In this document: in pieces, positions 23,860 to 32,318 of the stretch
How the letters are laid out: each line of letters opens with the position of its first letter
Position numbering within the stretch: the first letter of the stretch is position 1
Assembly (NCBI GenBank): GCA_947591605.1
Contig: CANQDF010000017.1
Coordinates: forward strand, 1 to 48,737
Reading direction: 5' to 3'
DNA from: an uncultured Clostridia bacterium
GTDB lineage: Bacteria > Bacillota > Clostridia > Lachnospirales > CAG-274
Length of the DNA stretch: 48,737 nucleotides
Translations under genes and position numbers: made by a program
The notes under the pieces: generated by a model
Databases searched by the model: none
What the model saw: only the letters and a program-made list of their open reading frames with translations
What the model was told of the DNA's origin: nothing

Positions 23860-24510
23860 TTAAAACGAAAACTTCTTTTCAAGAAATTTAAAAACCAAGG
23901 TGAGTACATAGCTCATTACAAGATAAAAAAGTGCCGCAACGGCAAATGCCGATATATTTGTTGTGCGGTTTACTATGGTTTTTGTTACCTTTAAAAGGTC
24001 GGTAAGACCTATGGCTGTGATGAGCGCCGTGTCCTTTATGAGCACTATAGCCTCGTTGGAAACGGCAGGCAGGGATATTCTGAACATCTGCGGCAGTACA
24101 ATTTTAAATCTTGTCTGCATATCATTAAGCCCCAGCACCTTGGCTGCCTCATACTGCCCCTTATCTACCGATAAAAGTCCGCCTCTGAATATCTCTGCAA
24201 AATATGCGGCATAGTTTAAAATAAAGGCTACCGCACCCGCCGTAAAACGGTCGTTAATTGTAAGATACTTGCCTATAACGGGGGCATACGGCAAACCGAA
24301 GTATACAAAAAATATCTGCAAAAGCAGCGGTGTACCCCTCATGATAAGTATGTACAGCCCTACAATGCCGTTTATTGCTTTGTTTTTTGTGGTATATAAA
24401 AAGGTGAGTATAAGCCCGAGGGGCAGGGATAAAACAAAAACCGTTATAAACAGCTTTATTGTTATTATGCAGCCCTCAGCCATCTGGGGTATCCATTCAT
24501 TTAAAGGCAT
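23860..24510 (-). CDS. Polar amino-acid ABC transporter, permease subunit
   Basis: 216 residues, HisMQ family, about five transmembrane helices. The coupling motif EAAKVLGLNDMQTRFKIVLP (about 141-160) binds the ATPase. One permease gene implies a homodimeric channel. GGAGGG precedes the ATG. Follows the binding-protein gene after a stable hairpin. Confidence 0.93.
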   Translation of the reverse strand: MPLNEWIPQMAEGCIITIKLFITVFVLSLPLGLILTFLYTTKNKAINGIVGLYILIMRGTPLLLQIFFVYFGLPYAPVIGKYLTINDRFTAGAVAFILNYAAYFAEIFRGGLLSVDKGQYEAAKVLGLNDMQTRFKIVLPQMFRISLPAVSNEAIVLIKDTALITAIGLTDLLKVTKTIVNRTTNISAFAVAALFYLVMSYVLTLVFKFLEKKFSF

Positions 24511-24532
24511 ACAAATCCCTCCGTAGCAAAAC

Positions 24533-24558
24533 GGGGCATAGTCATATCACTATGCCCC
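24533..24558 (-). other. Intercistronic hairpin between binding protein and permease
   Basis: A perfect 10-base stem GGGGCATAGT / ACTATGCCCC with a 6-base loop and no T run. Such hairpins usually protect the upstream mRNA from 3' decay, raising binding-protein levels over permease. Confidence 0.75.
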
Positions 24559-24576
24559 GACAAGTTTTGGTAAATA

Positions 24577-25467
24577 TCAGTTTTTATGTACAAAGATATC
24601 CTTGTTGAACCAGGTTGCAGAGATGGAAGCAGCCTCGCCGTCACGGTCGAGCGTATCAAGTGCTGCCTGTATAGCTGTAAGGAGCTCAGTGTTTCCTTTC
24701 TTAACGGCAACACCGTAAACCTCGTCGCCAAAGTCGCCGTCCTCGATTATGCGGAAATCGTTTTCATTGTTTTCCACATAATAACGAAGTACTATCTCGT
24801 CTGCAACTACAGCGTCAACTCTGCCTATATCAAGATCCTGAAGAGCAAGTATATTGGTTTCGTACTCCATAAGCTCCATAGCCGACGCCATTTCGTCCGC
24901 ATTTACTGCGTCAACAGCAGAAGAGCCTGCCTGTATGCCTACATTTTTTCCTTCAAGGTCAGCCTTTGACTGAATGTCGGAATCATTTTTAACTATGATT
25001 ATCTGCTTATTTGAAAGATATGGATCGGTAAAGTCCATGTTCTCCTTGCGCTCATCCGTAATTGTAAGACCGTTCCAGAGTGCGTCTACCTTACCGGACT
25101 CAAGCTCTATCTCCTTTGCATTCCAGTCTATAGGCTGAAATTGTACTTCAACACCGAGCTTTTCTCCCACTGCCTTTGCAAGGTCGATATCAAAGCCGAC
25201 AATATCGTTGTTTTCATCCCTGAAGCCCATTGGAGGGAACTCGTCGTCAAGACCGATAACTATGGTGTCCTGTGAAAGCTCGGGTATTTCAATACTTTCG
25301 GGCTCGGATTCCTCTCCCTCGGTCTGTGCGGTGGTGTCCTCGGTATCCTCAGCCTGCAGCTCAGCCTCTGTTGCCTGTGCGCCGCTTTCCGTCTGAGCTG
25401 TATTGCTGCAGCCCGATGCTGCAATAAGCACAGATGCAGCAAGCATAATGCCTAAATATTTTTTCAT
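24577..25467 (-). CDS. Amino-acid ABC transporter, substrate-binding lipoprotein
   Basis: 296 residues. Lipoprotein signal with lipobox ending at C20 (IAASGC), an acidic E/T/Q-rich linker (about 22-65), then a type II periplasmic-binding fold of the SBP_bac_3 family (about 68-290). Family signatures include VGFDIDLAKAVGEKLG and MDFTDPYLSNKQIIIVKND. It captures a polar amino acid at the cell surface and hands it to the permease. First gene of the operon; AAGGAGG before ATG. Confidence 0.94.
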   Translation of the reverse strand: MKKYLGIMLAASVLIAASGCSNTAQTESGAQATEAELQAEDTEDTTAQTEGEESEPESIEIPELSQDTIVIGLDDEFPPMGFRDENNDIVGFDIDLAKAVGEKLGVEVQFQPIDWNAKEIELESGKVDALWNGLTITDERKENMDFTDPYLSNKQIIIVKNDSDIQSKADLEGKNVGIQAGSSAVDAVNADEMASAMELMEYETNILALQDLDIGRVDAVVADEIVLRYYVENNENDFRIIEDGDFGDEVYGVAVKKGNTELLTAIQAALDTLDRDGEAASISATWFNKDIFVHKN

Positions 25468-25543
25468 GATAAAAATCCTCCTTAATAAATATATTAATAC
25501 TCTACCACATTAAAGCAAAAAAGTAAAGAAAAATTAATAATTA

Positions 25544-26920
25544 TTATTTTGATATATCGGTCTTTTGTATTTGTTTGTTAAGTGTTTTAAATACCCCGCT
25601 TACTATAATAATTGATATTACAAGGGTGCAGATATCCGATATAGGCTGTGCAGCCATAATGCCGTTGAGCTTCCATATCCTGCTGCCTATAATTACTGCG
25701 GGTATAAATATGATACCCTGTCTTGAGGCTGCAATAATGCTTGCTCTGACAGGCATACGTATTGTCTGGGTAAACATATTTACAAGCACTATAAAGGCGT
25801 TAAGAGGCATTGTAAGGCATTGCAGCCTGAATGCCATTGCCCCTATATCGGTAACGGACATATCGCCCCTGCTGAATCTGTTTATTATCCATTCCGCATT
25901 GGTTATGGAAACAATGCTTACTATTACCAGAAAAATAAAACAGGATTTTACACAGAACCAGAATGCTTTTTTGACCCTGTCGTATTTTTCGGCACCGTAA
26001 TTAAAGCTGCATACCGGCTGAAAGCCCTGACCAAAGCCTATGACTGCAGAATTGCCAAACATCATTACCCTTGTTACTATACTCATGGCGGCAATAGCCT
26101 CATCGCCAAAGGGTCTTGCGGATGTATTAAGGCAGGTAGTTGCCATACTTGCAAGCCCCTGCCTTAAAAGGGAGGGTGTGCCGCCTGCAACTATCTCACC
26201 CAGATAATATCTGTTTGGAGTAAAGTTTTTGATTTTTATGCGTATATTTTCGCCTCTGAAGGTTGCTGCAAGCAGCAGGCAAAAGCTTAAAAGCTGGCTT
26301 ATTATGGTACCGAGCGCAGCCCCTGCCGTGCCCAGATCAAAAACAAAGATAAAAAGCGGTGTGAGAAAAAGGTTTGTAACGGCACCCGTAGCTATGCCTA
26401 CCATGCCGTATAATGCGCTGCCTTGAAAGCGGAGTTGATTGTTTAATACAAATGCGGCTGTCATATAAGGCGCAGCAATAAGTATTACGGAAAGATAATC
26501 CTTTGCATAGGGAGCTATGGTAGGTGTTGCCCCGAGAAAATAGACAAGCTCATCACAGAACAGCAGACCGAATACAGCCACAAAAAGCCCAAATATTATT
26601 GAACAGAAAAAGCCTGTTGCCGACATTCGTTCCACATGCTCAATATTTTGCTTGCCAAGTTCTCTGCCCATATAATTGCCGCTGCCGTGACCGAAGAAAA
26701 AACCGAATGCCTGTATCACAGCCATTACAGGGAAGGCAACGCCTACGCCTCCTACGGCGCTTTTGCCAAGCGAGCCTACAAAGTATGTATCCGCCATGTT
26801 ATAAAATGACGTTACAAGCATACTAATTATAGTAGGTATAGCAAGGGAGCATATAAGCTTTTCAACGGGTTCTGTTGTCATGCGAATAAATTTTTCTTTT
26901 CCGTCTGTTTGTGTTTTCAT
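25544..26920 (-). CDS. MATE-family multidrug/cation efflux transporter
   Basis: 458 residues from the ATG at 26920, chosen because AGAGG lies 8 bases upstream; an extension of the frame to 27004 overlaps the promoter region. Twelve hydrophobic segments in two halves. Family patterns include IPTIISMLVTSFYNMADTYFVG at the N-terminus and GQGFQPVCSFNYGAEKYDRVKKAF in the middle. It exports drugs or metabolites with Na+ or H+. Monocistronic and divergent from the second L,D-transpeptidase. Confidence 0.92.
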   Translation of the reverse strand: MKTQTDGKEKFIRMTTEPVEKLICSLAIPTIISMLVTSFYNMADTYFVGSLGKSAVGGVGVAFPVMAVIQAFGFFFGHGSGNYMGRELGKQNIEHVERMSATGFFCSIIFGLFVAVFGLLFCDELVYFLGATPTIAPYAKDYLSVILIAAPYMTAAFVLNNQLRFQGSALYGMVGIATGAVTNLFLTPLFIFVFDLGTAGAALGTIISQLLSFCLLLAATFRGENIRIKIKNFTPNRYYLGEIVAGGTPSLLRQGLASMATTCLNTSARPFGDEAIAAMSIVTRVMMFGNSAVIGFGQGFQPVCSFNYGAEKYDRVKKAFWFCVKSCFIFLVIVSIVSITNAEWIINRFSRGDMSVTDIGAMAFRLQCLTMPLNAFIVLVNMFTQTIRMPVRASIIAASRQGIIFIPAVIIGSRIWKLNGIMAAQPISDICTLVISIIIVSGVFKTLNKQIQKTDISK

Positions 26921-26964
26921 TGCAGCAACCTCTTTCGTCATTATAAGTAAACCAATATGCTTAT

Positions 26965-26994
26965 ATTGTACACCGTTTTGTGCATGGTTGTCAA
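26965..26994 (-). promoter_or_regulatory. Promoter of the MATE gene
   Basis: Minus strand TTGACA (26994-26989), 18 bases, TACAAT (26970-26965), about 45 bases before the chosen start at 26920. Confidence 0.65.
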
Positions 26995-27053
26995 ATATAC
27001 TCACAGGTTGTGCTTTTGTAACGAAAATGACATATTTTTTTGCGTTAAACTGC

Positions 27054-27082
27054 TTGAAATATTGCTGTGATTGGTATATAAC
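27054..27082 (+). promoter_or_regulatory. Promoter of the second L,D-transpeptidase
   Basis: TTGAAA (27054-27059), 17 bases, TATAAC (27077-27082), about 65 bases upstream of the ATG. Confidence 0.6.
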
Positions 27083-27147
27083 TATAAGTAAAACAAGCAG
27101 TTTGTTATGCCTTATACGGTCAATTTTTTATAAGAGGGTAATATTGT

Positions 27148-28674
27148 ATGGAATTAAAGCTTTCCGAAGAGCCGCAGGGCGGTAAAATCAATATAGGTAA
27201 AAGGGCGGCATTGATATCTGCGTCCGCAATAGTTGTACTTGCTGCGGGTTATCTGCTTACGGCACAGCTTGCATTTGAAACCCGTTTTATACCCGGTACG
27301 GTAATAGACGGTATCGAGTGCGGATATGCTACGGAGGACACTGCCAAAAGCAGGCTTGCATCCGTTATAGATGCCTACAGTCTTGAAATTACAGACGGCA
27401 ATATATCGGACAAGATACTTGCAGAGGATATAGATCTTAAGGGCGACTTTGACAATGAGCTGAAAAGTGCGCTTAAAAATCAGCATAGGTTTTTGTGGGG
27501 CGCAGGGCTTTTTAAAACATATGCTATAGAAACGGAGCCTGTCGTAAGCTTTAATACAGACCTGCTCAACCAAAAAATAAGCGGTATGCAGCTTGTTTCG
27601 GGTGAGGGTGTTACAGACAGCGCCAATGCCTATTTAAAGCTTGATGAAGGCAGTACCAGGTATGTTGTGGTGCCCGAGGTTTACGGTACACGCCTTGACA
27701 GGGAGCGCTTCGGAGAAAGAGTTACACAGGCTGTAAACAGTCTTGAAAAGAATATTGACCTTACCAAAGAGGATTTTTACATAAAACCGGAAATATACAG
27801 CGACAACGAAGCAATGCTTGCTGCTATGGATACCGCAAACAAATGGCTTGGGGCTGTAATTACATACAGGTTTGGCTCAAACACCGAGGTGGTGGATTCG
27901 TCCCTTACAAAGGACTGGATCGTTATAGGCGATGATTTTTCAACCTTTTTTGACAGAGAGCCTGTAAAGGAATATGTAAGGAGTATTGCAAGAAAGTACG
28001 ATACCTTTGGTGATACAAGAACATTTCACACCACATACGGCTTTGATGTGAGCGTTGCAGGCGGCAACTATGGTTATAGGATGAACCGTGAGGCAGAGAT
28101 AAATAACCTTGTTGCGGACATAAAAACAGGTGAAGTCAAAGACAGAAAGCCCGATTATTATCAGGAGGGTGTTTCCTATGACGGGCTTGATATAGGCAAA
28201 ACCTATGTTGAGATAGATCTGACAGGTCAGCATCTTTTCCTCTACAAGGACGGCAATGTTGTGCTCCAGTCGGAGCTGGTGTCGGGTCTGCCTGCAAGGG
28301 GCGGAACCCCAAACGGCACCTACCGCATTACATACTGTGAGAGAAATGCTACCCTGAGAGGAGAAAATTATGAAACCCCGGTTGCCTATTGGATGCCTTT
28401 TAACGGCGATATAGGTATGCACGATGCAACATGGCAGCGCAAATTCGGCGGTGACTGGTATGTGCATCACGGCTCACACGGCTGTGTAAATCTGCCGCTT
28501 TCAATGGCTGCACAGATATACAGCTATGCCTATACGGGTATGCCTGTGGTATGCTACCGCTACGGTACGGAAAAATATAATACCGTAGACAAATACAGAC
28601 AGTCCGCCGGGCTTGCAAGCATATTTGATACCCAGCCCGAAACCGCCGTGGAAACGGCAGCGGATAACGCATAA
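27148..28674 (+). CDS. Membrane-anchored L,D-transpeptidase with N-terminal peptidoglycan-binding-type domains
   Basis: 508 residues. A cytoplasmic basic N-terminus is followed by one membrane helix (about 20-42). Two PG_binding_4-like regions (about 50-250) of the kind found with VanW and YkuD proteins come next, then the YkuD domain (about 350-470). Its catalytic motif HGSHGC ends with nucleophile C446, and IGMHDA supplies the upstream histidine. It forms 3-3 cross-links in peptidoglycan outside the membrane. The C-terminal ~40 residues are low complexity. It is the second such enzyme in the window and not adjacent to the first. GAGGG precedes the ATG. Confidence 0.92.
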   Translation: MELKLSEEPQGGKINIGKRAALISASAIVVLAAGYLLTAQLAFETRFIPGTVIDGIECGYATEDTAKSRLASVIDAYSLEITDGNISDKILAEDIDLKGDFDNELKSALKNQHRFLWGAGLFKTYAIETEPVVSFNTDLLNQKISGMQLVSGEGVTDSANAYLKLDEGSTRYVVVPEVYGTRLDRERFGERVTQAVNSLEKNIDLTKEDFYIKPEIYSDNEAMLAAMDTANKWLGAVITYRFGSNTEVVDSSLTKDWIVIGDDFSTFFDREPVKEYVRSIARKYDTFGDTRTFHTTYGFDVSVAGGNYGYRMNREAEINNLVADIKTGEVKDRKPDYYQEGVSYDGLDIGKTYVEIDLTGQHLFLYKDGNVVLQSELVSGLPARGGTPNGTYRITYCERNATLRGENYETPVAYWMPFNGDIGMHDATWQRKFGGDWYVHHGSHGCVNLPLSMAAQIYSYAYTGMPVVCYRYGTEKYNTVDKYRQSAGLASIFDTQPETAVETAADNA

Positions 28675-28686
28675 ATTCAACAATAC

Positions 28687-28730
28687 AAAAAAGCTGATTT
28701 GCTCTTTTTGCGGCAAATCAGCTTTTTATA
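28687..28730. terminator. Bidirectional terminator
   Basis: AAAAGCTGATTTGC / GCAAATCAGCTTTT, a 14-base perfect stem with a T-rich loop and T run. It separates the transpeptidase from the convergent folD operon. Confidence 0.9.
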
Positions 28731-28748
28731 TTGTTAAAAGTATACTGT

Positions 28749-29597
28749 TCAGGCGTTTTGCTTTTCACAGGCAGTAATGCAGTTGTTCATAAGCATTGCT
28801 ATGGTCATGGGGCCAACTCCTCCGGGTACGGGGGTGATATAGCCTGCCTTTGTTACAGCCTCGTCAAAGTCCACATCTCCGCACAGTTTTCCGTCTTCCA
28901 TACGGTTGATGCCCACATCTATTATAACTGCGCCTTCCTTTATCATATCTGCCTTGATAAATTTTTCCTTGCCTATGGCAACTACAAGTATATCGGCATT
29001 TGCACATATCTCAGCCATATTTTTTGTTTTGGAATGGCAGGTGGTGACGGTGCCGTTTTCCGCAAGCAGCAGCATACCCACGGGCTTGCCTACTATATTG
29101 CTTCTGCCTACAACGACACAATTTTTACCGCAGATGTCAATACCGCTCCTCTTTATAAGCTCAATACAGCCTGCGGGCGTACATGCCTTAAGGTCTGCGC
29201 TGCCTATGCTGAGGAGGCCTACATTGTAGGGGTGAAAGCCGTCCACATCCTTTTCGGGCTTTATTTTAAGCAGTACCTTTTCCTCGTTGATGTGCTTTGG
29301 CAGAGGCAGCTGAACAAGTATGCCGTTGCAGCTTTTGTCATTGTTGAGCTTATCTACCAGTGCAAGCAGCTCCTCCTCGGTGGTACTTTCGGGCAGTTCA
29401 TAGCTTAATGATTTTATGCCGCAGTATTCACAAGCTCTTTTTTTGTTTCTTACATAAACACGGCTTGCGGGGTCTTCGCCCACCAATATAACGGCAAGGC
29501 ATGGTTCTATGCCTGCTGCCTTTAGCTGTTCAGCTTTTGCCTTTACTTCGTCCTTTATTTCCTGAGATATTTTTTTTCCGTCAATTATTACTGCCAT
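28749..29597 (-). CDS. folD: FolD, methylene-THF dehydrogenase / methenyl-THF cyclohydrolase
   Basis: 282 residues, normal FolD length. Visible signatures: VGEDPASRVYVRNKKRACEYCGI (about 41-63, containing the catalytic tyrosine and lysine), VDGFHP, GRSNIVGKPVGMLL (about 163-176) and PVPGGVGPMTIAML near the C-terminus. It interconverts 5,10-methylene- and 10-formyl-tetrahydrofolate in the cytoplasm. Last gene of a unit with fhs; its ATG is 2 bases after the stop of the lipoprotein gene, whose final codons hold its GAGG site. Confidence 0.96.
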   Translation of the reverse strand: MAVIIDGKKISQEIKDEVKAKAEQLKAAGIEPCLAVILVGEDPASRVYVRNKKRACEYCGIKSLSYELPESTTEEELLALVDKLNNDKSCNGILVQLPLPKHINEEKVLLKIKPEKDVDGFHPYNVGLLSIGSADLKACTPAGCIELIKRSGIDICGKNCVVVGRSNIVGKPVGMLLLAENGTVTTCHSKTKNMAEICANADILVVAIGKEKFIKADMIKEGAVIIDVGINRMEDGKLCGDVDFDEAVTKAGYITPVPGGVGPMTIAMLMNNCITACEKQNA

Positions 29598-29599
29598 TT

Positions 29600-30595
29600 T
29601 TAATCCTCGCTTTCAATATCAATACTGCCGATTGAGGCGTTTTTATCCTTATCATACTGCACAAAAAACAGTTTGTCTGCCGCAGCGTTAAGATAAATGC
29701 CGTAAGTATCCGTAACTGTTTTTGCATCGCTTCCGTCAAGGTTTGAACTGCAAATTGTGTTATTGATCCAATCTGTATAATAAACTCTGTCCTTGTATAT
29801 GTTTATATCTCCGCAGGGATGTTCCCCTATGACCTCGTTTTTTGAACCATCGCTTTTTATCCTGCATAGCAGCCTGTCGTTAGGATCGTTTTCGGGGCCG
29901 TTGTTTTGAGAGTTTGCGGTGTATTTCCACTGTGAATAATATATCCATTCTCCGTGAGGCACAATATAATATGCGCCCGTATCTGTAAGGACAGTTTTGT
30001 TGCTGCCGTCAGCGTCTATGCGATACAGCTTTGCTGCATCGTCCCAATTTGAATAATAAATTTTATTGCTCTCCGCAGTAACGTAATATGCCTTATCCTC
30101 GCACAATACGGCATCATCGCTGCCGTCAAGGTTCATACGGTACAGCTTGTTTCCATCGCTCCAGTTGGAGTAATAAATACTGTCGCCGTATACGTTTACA
30201 TAATAGGATTTTGCATTATTGAGGGCGGTGTTGCCGCTGCCGTCGGGGTTCATCCTGTAAATACGGAAGTTGTCGCTGCCGTTTACATATATTATGCACT
30301 CATCGGTAACATTAATAAAATAGCTCTCGGCATCGTTAAGCTTTTCGGGATCGCTGCCGTCAAGCTCGGAACGATAGATTGAAAATTTGTCGTCGCTGTT
30401 CTGATAATACAGCTTTCCGTTGTATTCAGCAGCTCCGCCAAGATTGGTTATGTTGCCGTTTGTATTGCCTCTTGATATGCCATCCGATGACGATTCGGCA
30501 GCAGACTCTCCGCCGTGTGAGCATGCCCCCAGCGTAAGTGAGCACAGACAGGCAAACACTATAAGCAGCAGTGAAACCGTTTTAATTTTTTTCAT
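29600..30595 (-). CDS. Lipoprotein with DUF5050-type beta-propeller repeats
   Basis: 331 residues. Lipoprotein signal with lipobox LGAC ending at C25. The rest is built of six or more units of about 40 residues with the pattern IYYSNWSDGNKLYRMNLDGS, each ending in an LDGS or DADGS turn, the DUF5050 / low-density-lipoprotein-receptor-like propeller seen in many clostridia. It would sit on the outer face of the membrane. It is embedded between fhs and folD with almost no spacing (22 bases after fhs, 2 before folD), an unexpected place for a surface protein. Function unknown. Confidence 0.85.
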   Translation of the reverse strand: MKKIKTVSLLLIVFACLCSLTLGACSHGGESAAESSSDGISRGNTNGNITNLGGAAEYNGKLYYQNSDDKFSIYRSELDGSDPEKLNDAESYFINVTDECIIYVNGSDNFRIYRMNPDGSGNTALNNAKSYYVNVYGDSIYYSNWSDGNKLYRMNLDGSDDAVLCEDKAYYVTAESNKIYYSNWDDAAKLYRIDADGSNKTVLTDTGAYYIVPHGEWIYYSQWKYTANSQNNGPENDPNDRLLCRIKSDGSKNEVIGEHPCGDINIYKDRVYYTDWINNTICSSNLDGSDAKTVTDTYGIYLNAAADKLFFVQYDKDKNASIGSIDIESED

Positions 30596-30617
30596 ATATA
30601 CACCTACTTATTTTTTA

Positions 30618-32285
30618 TTAAAACAGACCTGTAATTTTGCCGTTTTTGTCAACATCTATATTTTCGGCGGCAGGCGTCTTCGGAAGCCCCGGCATTGTCA
30701 TTATATCGCCCGCAAGAGCTACAATAAAGCCTGCGCCTGCGCTGACCCTTATCTCCTTTATTGTAACGGTAAAGCCGTCGGGTCTGCCGAGCAGCTTTGG
30801 ATCGTCGCTTAAGGAATATTGAGTTTTTGCAATACAAACCGGCATTTTATCAAGCCCCAGTTCTTCAAGACCTGCTATTTGCTTTTTAACCTTTGGCAAA
30901 AATTCAACCTTTGCAGCGCCGTATATCTCCTTGCATATTGTGTTTATCTTGTTTACTATGCTGTCGTTTTCGTCATAAATGGGTTTAAAGCGGCTTGTTT
31001 TGTTTTCAAGCACTTCCATGACCTTTTGCGCAAGAGCCTTGCCGCCTTCGCCTCCCTTTGCCCATACCTCGGAAAGTGCAAAATCGGCACCCATCTGCTC
31101 GCAGCGTGAGCGGATAAATTCAACCTCCTCGGCTGTGTCTGTAATAAAGCTGTTAAGCGTGACAATTACGGGTACACCAAACTTCTGCAAGTTTTCAATA
31201 TGCTTTTCGAGGTTGACAAAGCCTGCCTTGACAGCCTCGGTGTTTGGCTTTGTAAGGTCTGCTTTGGGTACGCCGCCGTTATATTTAAGCGCTCTTACGG
31301 TTGCAACAAGCACAGCGGCATCAGGCTTTAAGCCTGCCTTGCGGCATTTTATGTCGAAAAACTTTTCAGCACCCAGGTCGGCGCCGAAGCCTGCCTCTGT
31401 TATTACCACATCCGCCAGCTTCATTGCGGTTTTGGTTGCCTTTATGGAGTTACAGCCGTGTGCAATGTTTGCAAAGGGTCCGCCGTGAATTATTGCGGGG
31501 GTGTGTTCAAGGGTCTGTACCATATTGGGCTTAATTGCGTCCTTAAGCAGGGCAGCCATAGCTCCGTCTGCTTTCAGATCCTTTGCGGTGACGGGCTTGC
31601 CCGACCTGTTGTATCCTATTATTATTTTGCCCAGCTTTTCCTTAAGGTCGCAAATGTCCTCCGCAAGACAGACAATTGCCATTATCTCGGAGGCGACCGT
31701 GATCATAAAGCCGTCTTCCCTTACAACGCCGTTTTTATCGCCTATGCCTATAACAACATTGCGCAGGGAACGGTCATTTAAGTCAACAGCCCTTTTCCAT
31801 GTTATGTTGTTTGTGTCTATATCAAGCTCATTTCCACGGAAAATATGGTTGTCTATCATTGACGAGAGCAGATTGTTTGCCGTGGTAATTGCATGTATAT
31901 CGCCTGTAAAATGAAGGTTAATATCATCCATAGGCACAACCTGCGCATAGCCGCCCCCTGCGGCGCCGCCCTTTATACCCATACATGGGCCCAGTGAGGG
32001 CTCACGCAGCGCAACAAGAGCCTTTACACCTATAAGATTAAGCCCCTGTGCAAGGCCGATGGTGGTGGTGGTTTTACCCTCCCCTGCAGGTGTTGGATTT
32101 ATTGCTGTCACAAGCACAAGCTTTGCATCCTTATTTGCTTTGCTGTTTTCGTAAAGCTCGTCCGAGAGCTTTGCCTTATATTTGCCGTAAAGCTCAAGGG
32201 CATTTTTGTCAATGCCAAATTTTTCAGCAACCTCGGTTATGGGTTCAAGTACACATTCCTGTGCAATTTCAATGTCGCTTTTCAT
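30618..32285 (-). CDS. fhs: Formate-tetrahydrofolate ligase
   Basis: 555 residues, the usual length. [20 protein letters not shown] (about 66-85) is the family nucleotide-binding loop; [22 protein letters not shown] and [10 protein letters not shown] are further signatures. It joins formate to THF using ATP, feeding formyl groups to purine synthesis, and is the first carbon step of the Wood-Ljungdahl methyl branch. It heads the unit fhs, lipoprotein, folD. AAGGAGG before the ATG. Confidence 0.97.
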   Translation of the reverse strand: MKSDIEIAQECVLEPITEVAEKFGIDKNALELYGKYKAKLSDELYENSKANKDAKLVLVTAINPTPAGEGKTTTTIGLAQGLNLIGVKALVALREPSLGPCMGIKGGAAGGGYAQVVPMDDINLHFTGDIHAITTANNLLSSMIDNHIFRGNELDIDTNNITWKRAVDLNDRSLRNVVIGIGDKNGVVREDGFMITVASEIMAIVCLAEDICDLKEKLGKIIIGYNRSGKPVTAKDLKADGAMAALLKDAIKPNMVQTLEHTPAIIHGGPFANIAHGCNSIKATKTAMKLADVVITEAGFGADLGAEKFFDIKCRKAGLKPDAAVLVATVRALKYNGGVPKADLTKPNTEAVKAGFVNLEKHIENLQKFGVPVIVTLNSFITDTAEEVEFIRSRCEQMGADFALSEVWAKGGEGGKALAQKVMEVLENKTSRFKPIYDENDSIVNKINTICKEIYGAAKVEFLPKVKKQIAGLEELGLDKMPVCIAKTQYSLSDDPKLLGRPDGFTVTIKEIRVSAGAGFIVALAGDIMTMPGLPKTPAAENIDVDKNGKITGLF

Positions 32286-32318
32286 ATTATGCCTCCTTGT
32301 GGAAAAAAATATTTGCTG

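Noticed and set aside
26921..27004. Longer N-terminus for the MATE transporter
   Set aside because: The extension covers the -10 and -35 boxes of its promoter and is not hydrophobic or family-like; the ATG at 26920 has AGAGG.
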